Source: Actinomycetes bacterium (lineage in GTDB: Bacteria > Actinomycetota > Acidimicrobiia > Acidimicrobiales > Palsa-688). Taken from it: a DNA stretch of 64,000 nt. Numbering within the stretch: position 1 is the first letter of the stretch; every line of letters starts with the position of its first letter. Shown piece after piece: positions 33,263 to 42,709 of this stretch. The position numbers and the translations under genes are program-made. The DNA is taken from NCBI GenBank assembly GCA_021809105.1, contig JAKBAM010000005.1, forward strand, positions 64,633-128,632. Reading direction: 5' to 3'. The notes under the pieces were generated by a model that was not told the DNA's origin, did no database searches, and saw nothing but the letters and a program-made list of their open reading frames with translations.

Positions 33263-33540
33263 GACTACCCCACATCGGGGCACCGACTACCCCACTTCGG
33301 GGTAGTCGCCTCCGTCGACGACCCCAGCCTCGCCGCAAGGGGTCGTCGAAGAAATTTCTTCCGGCGCCTGGGCGGCGGCGACCCCGCGGACTACCCCACT
33401 TCGGGGTAGTCGGTACCCCGCCCCACTGACCTGCCCGAACGCGTCGGGCCGGTCAGGACACCCCGCGAGACCCCACATTCGGGGTAGCCGCGGGGTGCGG
33501 CCGGGTGGGGTCGATTCGGGGTAAAAGCGGGGTACCCCGC
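33263..33540. repeat. array of GACTACCCC/GGGGTAGTC palindromes (candidate origin or operator region)
   Basis: The 364-bp gap 33214-33577 has no gene. It holds GACTACCCC...GGGG at 33263-33280, a perfect CGACTACCCC-acttc-GGGGTAGTCG at 33284-33308, TCGACGACCCC/GGGGTCGTCGA at 33315-33349, GAAGAAATTTCTTC at 33348-33361, GACTACCCC/GGGGTAGTC at 33389-33411, an imperfect copy at 33470-33487 and GCGGGGTACCCCGC at 33527-33540. Such a region may be an origin of transfer or replication, or an operator field. Confidence 0.7.
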
Positions 33541-33577
33541 GTGGCGCGATGGCGGCTCCCAGTGAACGGAGCTGCCC

Positions 33578-34426
33578 ATGGCCCCCCGCCGCATCCTCAC
33601 CGACTCGCCGTTCGACACCCTGGAGAAGACCTTCGATCTCCTCGTGACCGGCCCCAACCCCCTCGCCCTCGACGGCGCCACGGTCGCCGGCTTGCCGGAC
33701 CGGGCGATCCCGCTCGGGGAGCTGAAGGCGAGGCTCCTGCACCCCTCCACCCCCTTCGACGTGCGCGACGCGGTGGTGGGCGAGCTCGTCGCCCGCTCCC
33801 AGACCCAGGGCGGGGCGTGGACGGTCGGGCTGGCCGGGGTGCTCCTGCCCGGCCTGCGCCGCGCCGCCTGGCCGCTCGTCCAGGCCTGCCCCGGCAAGGC
33901 AGCCGACGTCGAGGCCGAGACCCTGACCGCCTTCTTGGCCGCGGTCGCCGACTGCACGCCGGGCCGGGCTCGGCTGGCGTCTCGGTTGTGCTGGCTGGCC
34001 CGCATCGGCGCCAACCGGCTGCTGCGGGCCGAGCTGGCCGAGCGTGCCCGGCCCGGCAACGAACCGGTATCCGTGGCGCCGCCCCGCCCGTGGGGGCACC
34101 CCGACCTCGTCCTCGCCAAAGCGGTCCGGGCCGGGGTGCTCAGCGCCGCCGACGCCGAGCTGATCGGCGCCACCCGCATCGGCGACATCGACCTGGCCGA
34201 CGCCGCCAACGCACTCGGGCTCGGCTACAAGACCTGCCACCAACGGCGCCGCCGCGCCGAATCAGCACTCGCCGAATGGCTCACCTCCGACGACTATCCG
34301 CCGGATGAGTTTGTCGAAAAAAGGGCCGAAACCCCTTGTTCTTCTAGTGGGGGTCGTCCCCGGCACGGCCAGTCAATGGACCGGCGACCGGACCAGCGTC
34401 GCTCGACACCACCACCGAGGAGGTGA
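33578..34426 (+). CDS. sigma-like helix-turn-helix protein
   Basis: A 282-residue protein. The middle (EAETLTAFLAAVADCTPGRA RLASRLCWLARIGANRLLRAE) resembles a sigma region-2-like helical segment, and VLSAADAELIGATRIGDIDLADAANALGLGYKTCHQRRRRAESALAEW is a region-4-type HTH. The last ~45 residues are low complexity and overlap the right inverted-repeat copy, so they may be unimportant. ATG 33578 after CGGAG. It heads the rightward transfer operon and may control it. Confidence 0.65.
   Translation: MAPRRILTDSPFDTLEKTFDLLVTGPNPLALDGATVAGLPDRAIPLGELKARLLHPSTPFDVRDAVVGELVARSQTQGGAWTVGLAGVLLPGLRRAAWPLVQACPGKAADVEAETLTAFLAAVADCTPGRARLASRLCWLARIGANRLLRAELAERARPGNEPVSVAPPRPWGHPDLVLAKAVRAGVLSAADAELIGATRIGDIDLADAANALGLGYKTCHQRRRRAESALAEWLTSDDYPPDEFVEKRAETPCSSSGGRPRHGQSMDRRPDQRRSTPPPRR
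34309..34343. repeat. 35-bp inverted repeat, right copy
   Basis: Inverted partner of 32523-32557. On the minus strand it reads AAGGG-loop-CCCTT followed by T4. It lies within the 3' coding end of the sigma-like gene. The pair flanks the winged-helix gene, the palindrome array and the sigma-like gene. Confidence 0.65.
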
Positions 34427-34926
34427 GAGTGCCCAACCCGGCCCGACCGGACCGACCGGGCCGACCCCACACCACGCCCCGGCCGCCGAACCGGGACCGG
34501 ACCGAGGAGGCCGCCACGACACATCCCACACCCACGAACCCCACCCAACCGGACCATTCGGGATACGCCCGGCGCCTGTTACGCGGGCTGGTGCGACGGC
34601 CCCCAGTCGCCGTGCGCCGGCTGGCCCTCGCCGCCCTGATCACCCTCGGCCTGCTGTTGGCAGTCGCACCCCCTGCATTCGCGGCCGGCGCCAGCCCGAC
34701 GCTCAGCGGGGTGATCTCCAACCTGACCAACTGGATCGTCGGCATCCTGGCCGGGCTCGCCACCCTGTTCCTGACCATCGGCGGGCTCCGCTACCTAACC
34801 GCAGGCGGCGACCCAGGCCAGGTCGAGAAGGCCAAGATTGCCCTCAAGTCGGCGGCCATCGGCTACGCGCTGGCCGTCCTGGCCCCGCTGCTGGTCTCAA
34901 TCCTCGCCTCGCTGGTCGGCGGATGA
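34423..34926 (+). CDS. VirB2/TrbC-like conjugative pilin
   Basis: A 167-residue protein with a polar Pro/Arg N-terminus, then a signal-peptide-like segment LALAALITLGLLLAVAPPAF AA and two membrane helices (LTNWIVGILAGLATLFLTIGGLRYL and IGYALAVLAPLLVSILASLV) joined by a short basic loop with GGDPGQVEKAK. This is the layout of actinobacterial VirB2-type pilins. It overlaps the sigma-like gene and the VirB6-like gene by four bases each. Confidence 0.8.
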   Translation: MRVPNPARPDRPGRPHTTPRPPNRDRTEEAATTHPTPTNPTQPDHSGYARRLLRGLVRRPPVAVRRLALAALITLGLLLAVAPPAFAAGASPTLSGVISNLTNWIVGILAGLATLFLTIGGLRYLTAGGDPGQVEKAKIALKSAAIGYALAVLAPLLVSILASLVGG

Positions 34927-36221
34927 CGACCCGGGCCTTCACCTGGCGACCCGGCACCTGGCGACTGGGCGTGTGGCGACCCCGGCACCCGAGGCTGTTC
35001 ATCGCGATCGGCGGCCTGGTCGTCGTGCTCGCTCTCGCCGGCAGCGGTCACGGCGCCAAGGCGTATGGTGCCCACGCCCTGCCCCCGCGCTCCGGGGCGA
35101 GCGTCACGACGGTGGTGTTGACCGCCGCCCACGTCTCAGCCTCGACCACTGCAGCGTCGACCAACACGTCGTCGACCACTCCGACCACGCCGGGGTCGGG
35201 CTCGGGGTCGGCGGGTGAGGGGCCGCCGGGCATCCAGGTCGGCCCCGGCAACACCACCGCGCCGACAACGCCTACGCCGGGGAGCGGCGGCAGTGTCAGC
35301 GGCGGAACCCAGGCCTCGCCGGGGCTGTTCGACATCACCGGCCACATCACCGCCGCCATCGATGACTGGTTCCGCAGTGTGGTCACCGACGCCCTGAACC
35401 CGATCCTCACCTTGCTCGGCCATACCCTGCTCGCCACCCCGAACGTCACCGCGCAGAGCCGGGTCGGTCAGCTGTGGCAGATGACCGAGGGCATCGCCGA
35501 CGCCTTCCTGGTCCTGTTCGTGTTGGTGGGCGGGGCGATAGTCATGGGACACGAGACCATCCAGACCCGCACCGCCATCAAGGACGTCCTGCCCCGCATC
35601 GTCGTCGCCGCGGTGGCGGTGAACGCCAGCCTCAGTCTGGCCGGCCTCGCCATCTCGACGGCCGATTCGCTTTCCCAAGCGGTCCTCGGCCAGGGCGTCG
35701 ACCCGTCGGGGGCCGCGGTCGTGCTCCGCCAGCTCGTCCTCGGGTCGCTGGCCGACGGCGGCATCTTCGTCGTCCTCTTGGGCGGGGTCGTCGCCGTCCT
35801 CGCCATCATCCTGCTCGCCACCTACATCGTCCGCCTGGCGCTGGTGATCCTGCTCATCGTGGCCGCACCGATCTGCCTGGTCTGCCACGCCCTGCCCCAA
35901 ACCGAGGGCCTGGCCAAGCTGTGGTGGCGGGCCTTCGCCGGCACCCTGGCCGTCCAGGTCGCCCAATCGCTGGTGCTGGTCACCGCCCTGCGAGTGTTCC
36001 TGGCCTCGGGCGGCCCGGCCAACTTGGGGATCGCCTCGACCGGCGGCCTCGTCGACCTCCTGGTTTCGGCCTGTTTGTGCTGGGTGCTGGTCAAGATCCC
36101 CGGCTGGGTCAGCAAGGTGGTGTTCTCCGGTTCACGTGGTCACGGCGGTCTCGGCCGGGTGGTGCGCGACGTCATCATCTACAAGGGCGCTAAGGCCCTC
36201 GCCGCCGGGGTCGGGCTGTGA
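34923..36221 (+). CDS. VirB6/TrbL-like type IV secretion membrane protein
   Basis: A 432-residue protein from ATG 34923. One N-terminal membrane helix (LFIAIGGLVVVLALAGSGHG), a Ser/Thr/Pro/Gly linker to about residue 130, then five or six helices (DAFLVLFVLVGGAIVMGHET, GGIFVVLLGGVVAVLAIILLATYIVRLALVILLIVAAPICLV and others), the TrbL/VirB6 pattern that forms the inner-membrane channel. Coupled to neighbours in the transfer operon. Confidence 0.8.
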   Translation: MTTRAFTWRPGTWRLGVWRPRHPRLFIAIGGLVVVLALAGSGHGAKAYGAHALPPRSGASVTTVVLTAAHVSASTTAASTNTSSTTPTTPGSGSGSAGEGPPGIQVGPGNTTAPTTPTPGSGGSVSGGTQASPGLFDITGHITAAIDDWFRSVVTDALNPILTLLGHTLLATPNVTAQSRVGQLWQMTEGIADAFLVLFVLVGGAIVMGHETIQTRTAIKDVLPRIVVAAVAVNASLSLAGLAISTADSLSQAVLGQGVDPSGAAVVLRQLVLGSLADGGIFVVLLGGVVAVLAIILLATYIVRLALVILLIVAAPICLVCHALPQTEGLAKLWWRAFAGTLAVQVAQSLVLVTALRVFLASGGPANLGIASTGGLVDLLVSACLCWVLVKIPGWVSKVVFSGSRGHGGLGRVVRDVIIYKGAKALAAGVGL

Positions 36222-37213
36222 GCCCCGCCGACCGGGCACGGGACCGGACCCGGGTGCGCATCCCCGCCGACGTCGAGCGCCCGGACAAGCTCCTCGCCGG
36301 TCTCACGGCCCGTCAACTCGCCATTTTGGGCGTTACCGCAGTAGCGCTGTGGGCCGCATTCACCGCAACCCGACACGCGGTGCCCATCGCGGTGTTCGGC
36401 GTGGTGGCCGTGCCAGTGGGCGCCGTGGCGGCGATGCTCGCCCTCGGACGGTTCGAAGGGGTCGCCGCCGACCGGTGGGTGAGCTCGGCGTGGCGCCACC
36501 ACCGCAGCCCGCACCGGCTCGTCCCGGCCCCCGACGGGATCACACCGCCCCCAACCTTCGTCGGCGCCGCGGTCTCGGCCGGCGGACCCGGGCCGCTGCC
36601 GGCACCCCTGCGACTCCCGGTCACCGGGATCCGCGCCGACGGGATCATCGGCCTCGGGGCGGATGGGCTCGCGCTGGTGTGCCGGGCCAGCGCGGTCACC
36701 TTCGCCCTGCGGACCCCGACCGAACAAGAGGCGCTGGTGGCCGGGTTCGCACGGTTCTTGAACTCCCTCGCCGAGCCCGTCGAGGTCCTGGTGCGGGCCG
36801 AGCCGGTCGACCTGACCCCAGCTATCGACGCCCTGCTCGACTCGGCGCCGGGCCTGCCACACCCCGCCCTGGAGGTAGCGGCCCGCGGCCACGCCCGGTT
36901 CCTGGCTGAGCTGGCCGAACGACGGGACCTGCTGCGCCGTGAGGTGCTGGTCGTGCTGCGCCAGCGCGGCGGTGACGACGCCGCCGGCCGGCTGCACCGG
37001 CGGGCCGCCGAAGCCGGCGCCGCCCTCGGCGCCGCAGGCGTGACCCTCAGCGTCCTTGACGGCCCCCAGACCGCTGAGTGCCTGGCCCGCGCCCTCGACC
37101 CCGCCGGCACCACCCGGCTCCCCGGCCTAGCCGGCCCTGCTGCCTACGACACCGAGGAGCCCATCACCCTCGCCCAGTCCGCTCGTCGCCAACCGAACCG
37201 GACCGTGCATTGA
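36218..37213 (+). CDS. PrgI/SCO6880-like type IV secretion protein
   Basis: A 331-residue protein. The N-terminus RVRIPADVERPDKLLAGLTA RQLAILGVTAVALWAAF followed by a second helix is typical of PrgI-family (VirB3-like) proteins that sit beside VirB4 in Gram-positive systems; the soluble remainder is shared with SCO6880-type proteins of actinobacterial elements. GTG 36218 overlaps the previous stop; VirB4 follows after 35 bp. Confidence 0.8.
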   Translation: MSPADRARDRTRVRIPADVERPDKLLAGLTARQLAILGVTAVALWAAFTATRHAVPIAVFGVVAVPVGAVAAMLALGRFEGVAADRWVSSAWRHHRSPHRLVPAPDGITPPPTFVGAAVSAGGPGPLPAPLRLPVTGIRADGIIGLGADGLALVCRASAVTFALRTPTEQEALVAGFARFLNSLAEPVEVLVRAEPVDLTPAIDALLDSAPGLPHPALEVAARGHARFLAELAERRDLLRREVLVVLRQRGGDDAAGRLHRRAAEAGAALGAAGVTLSVLDGPQTAECLARALDPAGTTRLPGLAGPAAYDTEEPITLAQSARRQPNRTVH

Positions 37214-37248
37214 GACACCGTGCGTCGAGACCCGAAACGAGGAAGCCA

Positions 37249-38997
37249 ATGACGAGCCTCTTGTCCCGCATCCCCCGGCCCGCCACCCGGCCGCCATCGC
37301 CGTTCGGTCCCGACGCCATCGAGGTCGGCCCCCGGGCCGTGCGCATCGGGGACGGCTGGTGCGCCAGCTTCGCCATCGTCGGCTACCCCCGCGAGGTCGG
37401 CCACGGCTGGCTCGAGCCGCTCACCGCCCACCCCAGCCGCCTCGACGTCGCCCTCCACATCGAGCCGGTCTCGGCCAACATCGCCGCCGACCGCCTCCGC
37501 CGCCAACTGGCCCGCCTCGAATCCGGGCGCCGGGCCGACGCCGCCAAAGGCCGCCTAGGCGACCCCGACGTCGAAGTCGCCGCGGAAGACGCCCGGGAGC
37601 TGGCCGCCGGCCTGGCCCGGGGCGAGCAGAAGCTGTTCCGGGTCGGGCTCTACCTCACCGTCCACGCCCGCAGCGAGAAAGCCCTCGACGCCGAGTGCGC
37701 CCGGGTGCGAGCGGTGTGCGCCTCGATGCTCCTCGACGCCCAGCCGTCCACCTGGCGCACCCTGCAAGGCTGGACCTCCACCCTCCCCGTCGGTGTTGAC
37801 GCCCTCGGCCAGCGACGCTCCTTCGACACCGACGCCCTCGCCGCCAGCTTTCCGTTCGCCTCGGCCGAGCTGTCCGCCAGCCAAGGCGTCCTCTACGGCA
37901 CCGCCACCAACGGGTCCGGGCTGGTGCTGTGGGACCGCTTCGCCCAGGACAACCACAACTCGGTCATCCTCGCCCGCTCCGGTGCCGGGAAGTCCTACCT
38001 GGCCAAGCTCGAAGCGCTGCGGTCCCTCTACCAAGGGATCGAGGTCGCGGTGGTCGACCCCGAAGACGAGTACCGCCGCCTGGCCGAGACCGTCGGCGGC
38101 GCGTATGTCCGTCTCGGCGCACCCGGCGTCCGGGTCAACCCCTTCGACCTCGCCCCCGGACCCCGAACTTCCGAATCGGATGCGCTCACCCGGCGGGCAC
38201 TGTTCGTCCACACCCTCATCGCCGTGCTGCTCGGCGGCAAACCCGACCCGGCGTCGACCGCCGCCTTGGACCGGGGGATCGTCGCCGTCTACGAGTCGGT
38301 CGGGATCACCGCCGACCCCCGCAGCCACACCCGACCGGCACCCCTACTCCGCGACCTCGCCGCCGCCCTCGAGTCCGACGGCGACCCCGCCGCCCGGACC
38401 CTGGCCGCACGCCTGGTGCCGTTCACCACCGGCACCCACCGGGGACTCTTCGACGGGCCGACCACCACCCGCCCAGACGGCCACCTCATCGTCTTCAGCC
38501 TCCGGGACCTGCCGGGCGAGCTGAAAGCGGCGGGGACGCTGCTCACCCTCGACGCCATCTGGCGGCGCGTGTCCGACCCGGCCAACCGCAAGCGCCGGCT
38601 GGTGACCGTCGATGAGGCCTGGCTGCTCATGGCCGAGCCGTCCGGGGCCGAGTTCCTGTTCCGCATGGCCAAGTCCGCCCGCAAGCACTGGGCCGGCCTC
38701 ACCGTCGTCACCCAAGACGCCGGCGACCTGCTGGGCTCATCGCTCGGCCAGGCCGTGATCGCCAACGCCGCCACCCAGATCCTGCTCCGCCAAGCCCCCC
38801 AATCCATCGACACCCTGGCCGAAGCGTTCGGCCTATCGGGTGGCGAACGGGCCTACCTCCTCGGCGCGGCACGCGGCCAGGGCCTCCTCGCCGCCGGAGT
38901 CGACCGGGTGGCCTTCACCGCCCTGGCCAGCGACGAAGAGGACGACGTGTGCCGGACTGGGATCGAACAGACCCTCGACGACACCCCCGACCTCTAG
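37249..38997 (+). CDS. virB4: VirB4-type conjugation ATPase
   Basis: A 582-residue ATPase from ATG 37249 after GAGGAAG. Walker A ARSGAGKS is at 242-249, Walker B RRLVTVDEAWLLM near 460, and VTQDAGDLLGSSLGQAVIAN AATQILLRQ is the conserved C-terminal block of the family. It energises type IV secretion at the inner membrane. The N-terminal ~200 residues are the VirB4 N-domain. Confidence 0.93.
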   Translation: MTSLLSRIPRPATRPPSPFGPDAIEVGPRAVRIGDGWCASFAIVGYPREVGHGWLEPLTAHPSRLDVALHIEPVSANIAADRLRRQLARLESGRRADAAKGRLGDPDVEVAAEDARELAAGLARGEQKLFRVGLYLTVHARSEKALDAECARVRAVCASMLLDAQPSTWRTLQGWTSTLPVGVDALGQRRSFDTDALAASFPFASAELSASQGVLYGTATNGSGLVLWDRFAQDNHNSVILARSGAGKSYLAKLEALRSLYQGIEVAVVDPEDEYRRLAETVGGAYVRLGAPGVRVNPFDLAPGPRTSESDALTRRALFVHTLIAVLLGGKPDPASTAALDRGIVAVYESVGITADPRSHTRPAPLLRDLAAALESDGDPAARTLAARLVPFTTGTHRGLFDGPTTTRPDGHLIVFSLRDLPGELKAAGTLLTLDAIWRRVSDPANRKRRLVTVDEAWLLMAEPSGAEFLFRMAKSARKHWAGLTVVTQDAGDLLGSSLGQAVIANAATQILLRQAPQSIDTLAEAFGLSGGERAYLLGAARGQGLLAAGVDRVAFTALASDEEDDVCRTGIEQTLDDTPDL

Positions 38998-39017
38998 CCA
39001 ATAACGGAGCGCTCGAC

Positions 39018-41717
39018 ATGGCAATCCTCCTCGCGTCCACAGCGGGCGTAGCCCTTCCCACGCCCCAACCGGTCCCACCCCCCACCGTCCCGTCCGGTCC
39101 CTTAGGGAACTACCTGACCCACCCCGGCGACACCACCTTGCATCTCGTCCATCACCTGAGCCACATGGTCGGCCACCTGGCCACGACGTTCGGCCCGGCC
39201 GCCGCCTGTGTGGCGCTGGCCGGCCTGGTGGCGCTCACCGTGATCCGTCGGACCCAGGCCGCCCGGATGGGCGAAGACGCCCGGCTGGTCGTGGTGCTGA
39301 CCCCGCCCGACGTCGACCCCCAAGGGGCCGCCACCTTGTGGACCAACCTCGTCGCCCTCCTCCGCCCGGCGTGGCGGCGCTTCCTTGGCGGCCAGCCCCA
39401 CCTCGGCTTCGAGCTCACCGCGTCCGACGGCGGGCTCACCATCGCCATCTGGGTGCCAGGACAGATCCCGCCCGGACTGGTCGAACGGGCCGTCGAGGCC
39501 GCCTGGCCCGGGGCGCGCACCGAGACCGTCCCCGCTATCCCTCCGCTCGTGGGCGACGGGGTGGCGACAGGCGGCACGCTCACGCTTGCCCTCCCCGAGC
39601 ACTACCCGCTGCGCACCGAACACAAGGTCGACCCGCTCCGACCACTCATCGGCGCCCTGGCCGGCCTTGACGAAGCCGAGTCGGCTGCCGTGCAGATCCT
39701 GGCCCGCCCCGTCACCGGCCGACGCCTCACCCGACTCCACAAAGCCGCCGCCGCCCGCCGCTCCGGGCGGCCCGCCGCCCGCATCGCCCGACTCATCGAC
39801 CTCGTCACTCCCGGACCGGCCGCCCAAGCCCCAGCCACCGACCCGTCGCGCTCCGCGGACGTGGCCGACATCTTGGACAAGGCCGCGCAGCCCTCATGGG
39901 CCATCAGCGTCCGTTACGCCGTGGCAACCACCGCCACCGACGGCCAAGCCGTCCTCCGGCTGCGGGGCCGGGCGCACGCCGTCGCGTCCGCCTTCGCCCT
40001 CTACGCGGGACGGAACCGCCTCGACCGCCACCGGCTCCGCCACCCGGCCCAGGTCCTCGCCGGACGCCGCCTCGGACGGGGCAACCTGGTCTCGGTCGCC
40101 GAGCTGGCCGCCCTGGCCCACCTGCCCACCGACGCCAGCGTCCCCGGCCTGGCCCGAGCCGGGGCCAACGCCGTGGCCCCCCCGCCGGCAGTCGCCCGGT
40201 CGACTCTCCCCGGGTCGAAAACCCAGAGCGGCCGACCACTCGGCGCGCCCAAGCTGCTCGGCGACGCCCAAGCCGGCGGCCGCCGGCCCGTCGCCCTGGC
40301 GGTACCGGACGCCCGCTACCACCTCCACGTCATGGGAGCCACCGGTTCGGGTAAGAGCACCCTGCTCACCAACCTGGTCCTGGGCGATGTCGCTGCCGGC
40401 CGCGGGGTGGTGGTGATCGACCCCAAGGGCGACCTGATCACCGACCTGTGTGACCGGCTCCCCGAACAAGCGGCGGCGCGCACCGTGCTCATCGACCCCG
40501 AGGACCCCGACGCCGCCCCCGTCCTCAACGTGCTGTCGGGACCGGACCCGGACCTCACCGTCGACAACCTGGTCGGGATCTTCCGCTCCATATTCGCCGC
40601 CTTCTGGGGACCCCGGACCGACGACGTGCTCCGCTCCGCCTGCCTCACCCTGCTCCGCTACGGGGCAGCCACTGGGATCTCGACCAGCCTGGCCGACGTC
40701 CCCAGGCTGCTGGCCGACGACGCGTTCCGAGCCCCCCGTGTAGCGGCGGTGGCCGAGGACACCGTCGGGCTCGGCGGGTTTTGGGACTCCTACGAGGCCA
40801 TGAGCGAGGCCAGTCGCGCCCAGGTCATTGGCCCGGTCATGAACAAGCTCCGGGCCTTCCTGCTCCGCGACTTCGTGCGCTCCGTGGTCGGCCGACCGGA
40901 CTCCAGCTTCGACATGGGTCACGTCCTCGACGGCGGCATCTGCCTGGTCCGGGTGCCCAAGGGCATCCTGGGCGAGGAGACCGCCAAGCTGCTCGGCTCG
41001 TTCGTGGTGGCCAAGGTGTGGCAGACCGCCACCCACCGTGCTCGGCTCGGCCAGGCCGCCCGGGTCGACGCCTCCCTTGTCGTTGACGAGTGCCAGAACT
41101 TCTTGAACCTGCCCCGCTCCTTCGACGAGATGCTGGCCGAGGCCCGCGGCTACCGGCTGTCCATGGTCCTCGCCCACCAGCACCTCGGCCAGCTCCCACG
41201 AGAGCTACGCGAAGCGGTGTCGGCCAACGCCCGGACCAAGATCTGGTTCTCCATGTCCCCCGAGGACGCCCACACCCTCGGCCGCCACGTCACCCCCGAA
41301 GTCTCCGAGCACGACCTCTCCCACCTCGGCGCCTACACCGCCGTCGCCCGCCTCGTCGTCGACGGCGAAGAAACCCCCGCCTTCACCCTGCGCACCCGCC
41401 CCGCGCCGCCGGCCATAGCGGGTCGAGCCGACGCCGTCCGGGAAGCCAACCGGGCCGCCCACACCCGTCCCGCCAAACCACCTGTAGCGCCGGCCCGGCC
41501 GGCCCTGGCCGGGAGGACCCTGCCCGCACCCGCCCATCCCTCCGCCGGTCCTCGGGGTAGGAGCGATGTCCGTGAGGGGCTCCATCAAGGGCTCCGCAAC
41601 GGGCTCCACGAGGGGCTCCGTCCTGGATCGGAGCCCTCACCCCGCGTCGGACCGCCACGACATCGGACCGCAGGGGGCTCCGTGGCGTCGGCGGACTTAA
41701 AGGGTGAGAAGTCGTGA
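39018..41717 (+). CDS. virD4: VirD4/TraG-type coupling protein
   Basis: An 899-residue coupling ATPase from ATG 39018. An N-terminal membrane helix (FGPAAACVALAGLVALTVI) precedes a long insert domain; Walker A GATGSGKS is near 440-447, Walker B GVVVIDPKGDLI near 463, and SLVVDECQNFLNLPRSFDEM and MVLAHQHLGQLP follow. It brings the relaxase-DNA complex to the channel. The C-terminus holds four GL-rich repeats encoded by a 12-bp tandem repeat at 41577-41619. Confidence 0.93.
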   Translation: MAILLASTAGVALPTPQPVPPPTVPSGPLGNYLTHPGDTTLHLVHHLSHMVGHLATTFGPAAACVALAGLVALTVIRRTQAARMGEDARLVVVLTPPDVDPQGAATLWTNLVALLRPAWRRFLGGQPHLGFELTASDGGLTIAIWVPGQIPPGLVERAVEAAWPGARTETVPAIPPLVGDGVATGGTLTLALPEHYPLRTEHKVDPLRPLIGALAGLDEAESAAVQILARPVTGRRLTRLHKAAAARRSGRPAARIARLIDLVTPGPAAQAPATDPSRSADVADILDKAAQPSWAISVRYAVATTATDGQAVLRLRGRAHAVASAFALYAGRNRLDRHRLRHPAQVLAGRRLGRGNLVSVAELAALAHLPTDASVPGLARAGANAVAPPPAVARSTLPGSKTQSGRPLGAPKLLGDAQAGGRRPVALAVPDARYHLHVMGATGSGKSTLLTNLVLGDVAAGRGVVVIDPKGDLITDLCDRLPEQAAARTVLIDPEDPDAAPVLNVLSGPDPDLTVDNLVGIFRSIFAAFWGPRTDDVLRSACLTLLRYGAATGISTSLADVPRLLADDAFRAPRVAAVAEDTVGLGGFWDSYEAMSEASRAQVIGPVMNKLRAFLLRDFVRSVVGRPDSSFDMGHVLDGGICLVRVPKGILGEETAKLLGSFVVAKVWQTATHRARLGQAARVDASLVVDECQNFLNLPRSFDEMLAEARGYRLSMVLAHQHLGQLPRELREAVSANARTKIWFSMSPEDAHTLGRHVTPEVSEHDLSHLGAYTAVARLVVDGEETPAFTLRTRPAPPAIAGRADAVREANRAAHTRPAKPPVAPARPALAGRTLPAPAHPSAGPRGRSDVREGLHQGLRNGLHEGLRPGSEPSPRVGPPRHRTAGGSVASADLKGEKS
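41577..41619 (+). repeat. 12-bp tandem repeat in the coupling-protein tail
   Basis: GGGCTCC recurs at 41577, 41589, 41601 and 41613 with variable 5-bp spacers, encoding GLHQGLRNGLHEGLR. Copy number could change in frame. Confidence 0.6.
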
Positions 41718-42709
41718 GTCCGTCGGAGATGTCCGGCCGAAGGCCGGTCCGCATCGCATCGTCGGCGGGAGCGCCACCAGGCGCCGCAGCGGGAAGCATC
41801 GCGCCGTCAGGCGCCATCAAGGCAGCTACAGCGCCGTCAGGCACCGCATCGACTGCGCCGTCAGCTCCGATGGTCGGTCGTCGTGGATGGCGGGACCTCG
41901 ATCGTCGGCTGCTGCCCGTCCTCGGTCGGCTCACCGAACGCGACCGTCACCTGTGCCGCCTGCTCGAGGACCACCGTGTCCTCACCACTGCACAGGTAGC
42001 CGACGTCGGCTTCACCGGGGAACGACGAGCCCGCATGCGACTGGGCGAGCTGTACGCCCTCGACGTCCTCGACCGCTTCCGACCCCGGACCGGTGGGAAC
42101 CCGGCCCCCTTCCACTGGGTCCTCGGTCCGCTCGGCGCTGCCCTTGCCGCCGCTGAGGCCGGCATCGACGTGGCCGACCTCGACTGGCGCCGCGGTCTCG
42201 TCCACGACCTGGCCGCCAGCCAGCGCCTGGCCCACCTCGTCGGCCTCAACGGCTTCTTCACCGCCCTGCTCCGCTCCGCCCGTATCCAACCTGGTCGCTC
42301 GCTCGATGAGTGGTGGTCCGAGCGGCGCTGCGCCCGCGAGTGGGGCGAGGTCGTCCGCCCCGACGGCTACGGCGTCTGGACTGAGGCCGGCACCACCCTG
42401 CCGTTCCTCCTCGAACACGACAACGGCACCGAACGTCTCGCCCGTCTCGCCGGGAAGCTCGACGGCTACGCCAAGCTCGCCGCCGAGGCCGGCCATCCCA
42501 ACTGGGTCCTGTTCACCTTCCCCGGCCCCCGCCGCGAAGCCGACGCCCGCCGGGTCCTGGCTCGCCCGGACGTTCCCGTCGCCACCGCCGCTCGATCGCC
42601 CCACGCTTGGCCTGGCTTCGCTCCCGACACCGACGTCTGGCTGCCGATCGGCAACCGCGGCCCGCGCCTCCGCCTCGCCCAGCTCGCCGGGCTGGCCATC
42701 GGCAGGTGA
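41714..42709 (+). CDS. Replic_Relax (replication-relaxation) family protein
   Basis: A 331-residue protein. The first ~55 residues are low complexity (APSG repeats). Residues ~58-325 match Replic_Relax proteins: LGRLTERDRHLCRLLEDHRV LTTAQVADVGF is the N-terminal winged helix, and HLVGLNGFFTALLRSARIQ and LEHDNGTERLARLAGKLDGY are family blocks. Such proteins are linked to replication and mobilisation of actinobacterial plasmids and are the only relaxase candidate here. GTG 41714 overlaps virD4. Confidence 0.8.
   Translation: MSPSEMSGRRPVRIASSAGAPPGAAAGSIAPSGAIKAATAPSGTASTAPSAPMVGRRGWRDLDRRLLPVLGRLTERDRHLCRLLEDHRVLTTAQVADVGFTGERRARMRLGELYALDVLDRFRPRTGGNPAPFHWVLGPLGAALAAAEAGIDVADLDWRRGLVHDLAASQRLAHLVGLNGFFTALLRSARIQPGRSLDEWWSERRCAREWGEVVRPDGYGVWTEAGTTLPFLLEHDNGTERLARLAGKLDGYAKLAAEAGHPNWVLFTFPGPRREADARRVLARPDVPVATAARSPHAWPGFAPDTDVWLPIGNRGPRLRLAQLAGLAIGR

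Noticed and set aside
33263-33540. Possible CRISPR array
   Set aside because: Repeats are palindromes with irregular spacing and unequal intervals; no uniform spacers and no cas genes.
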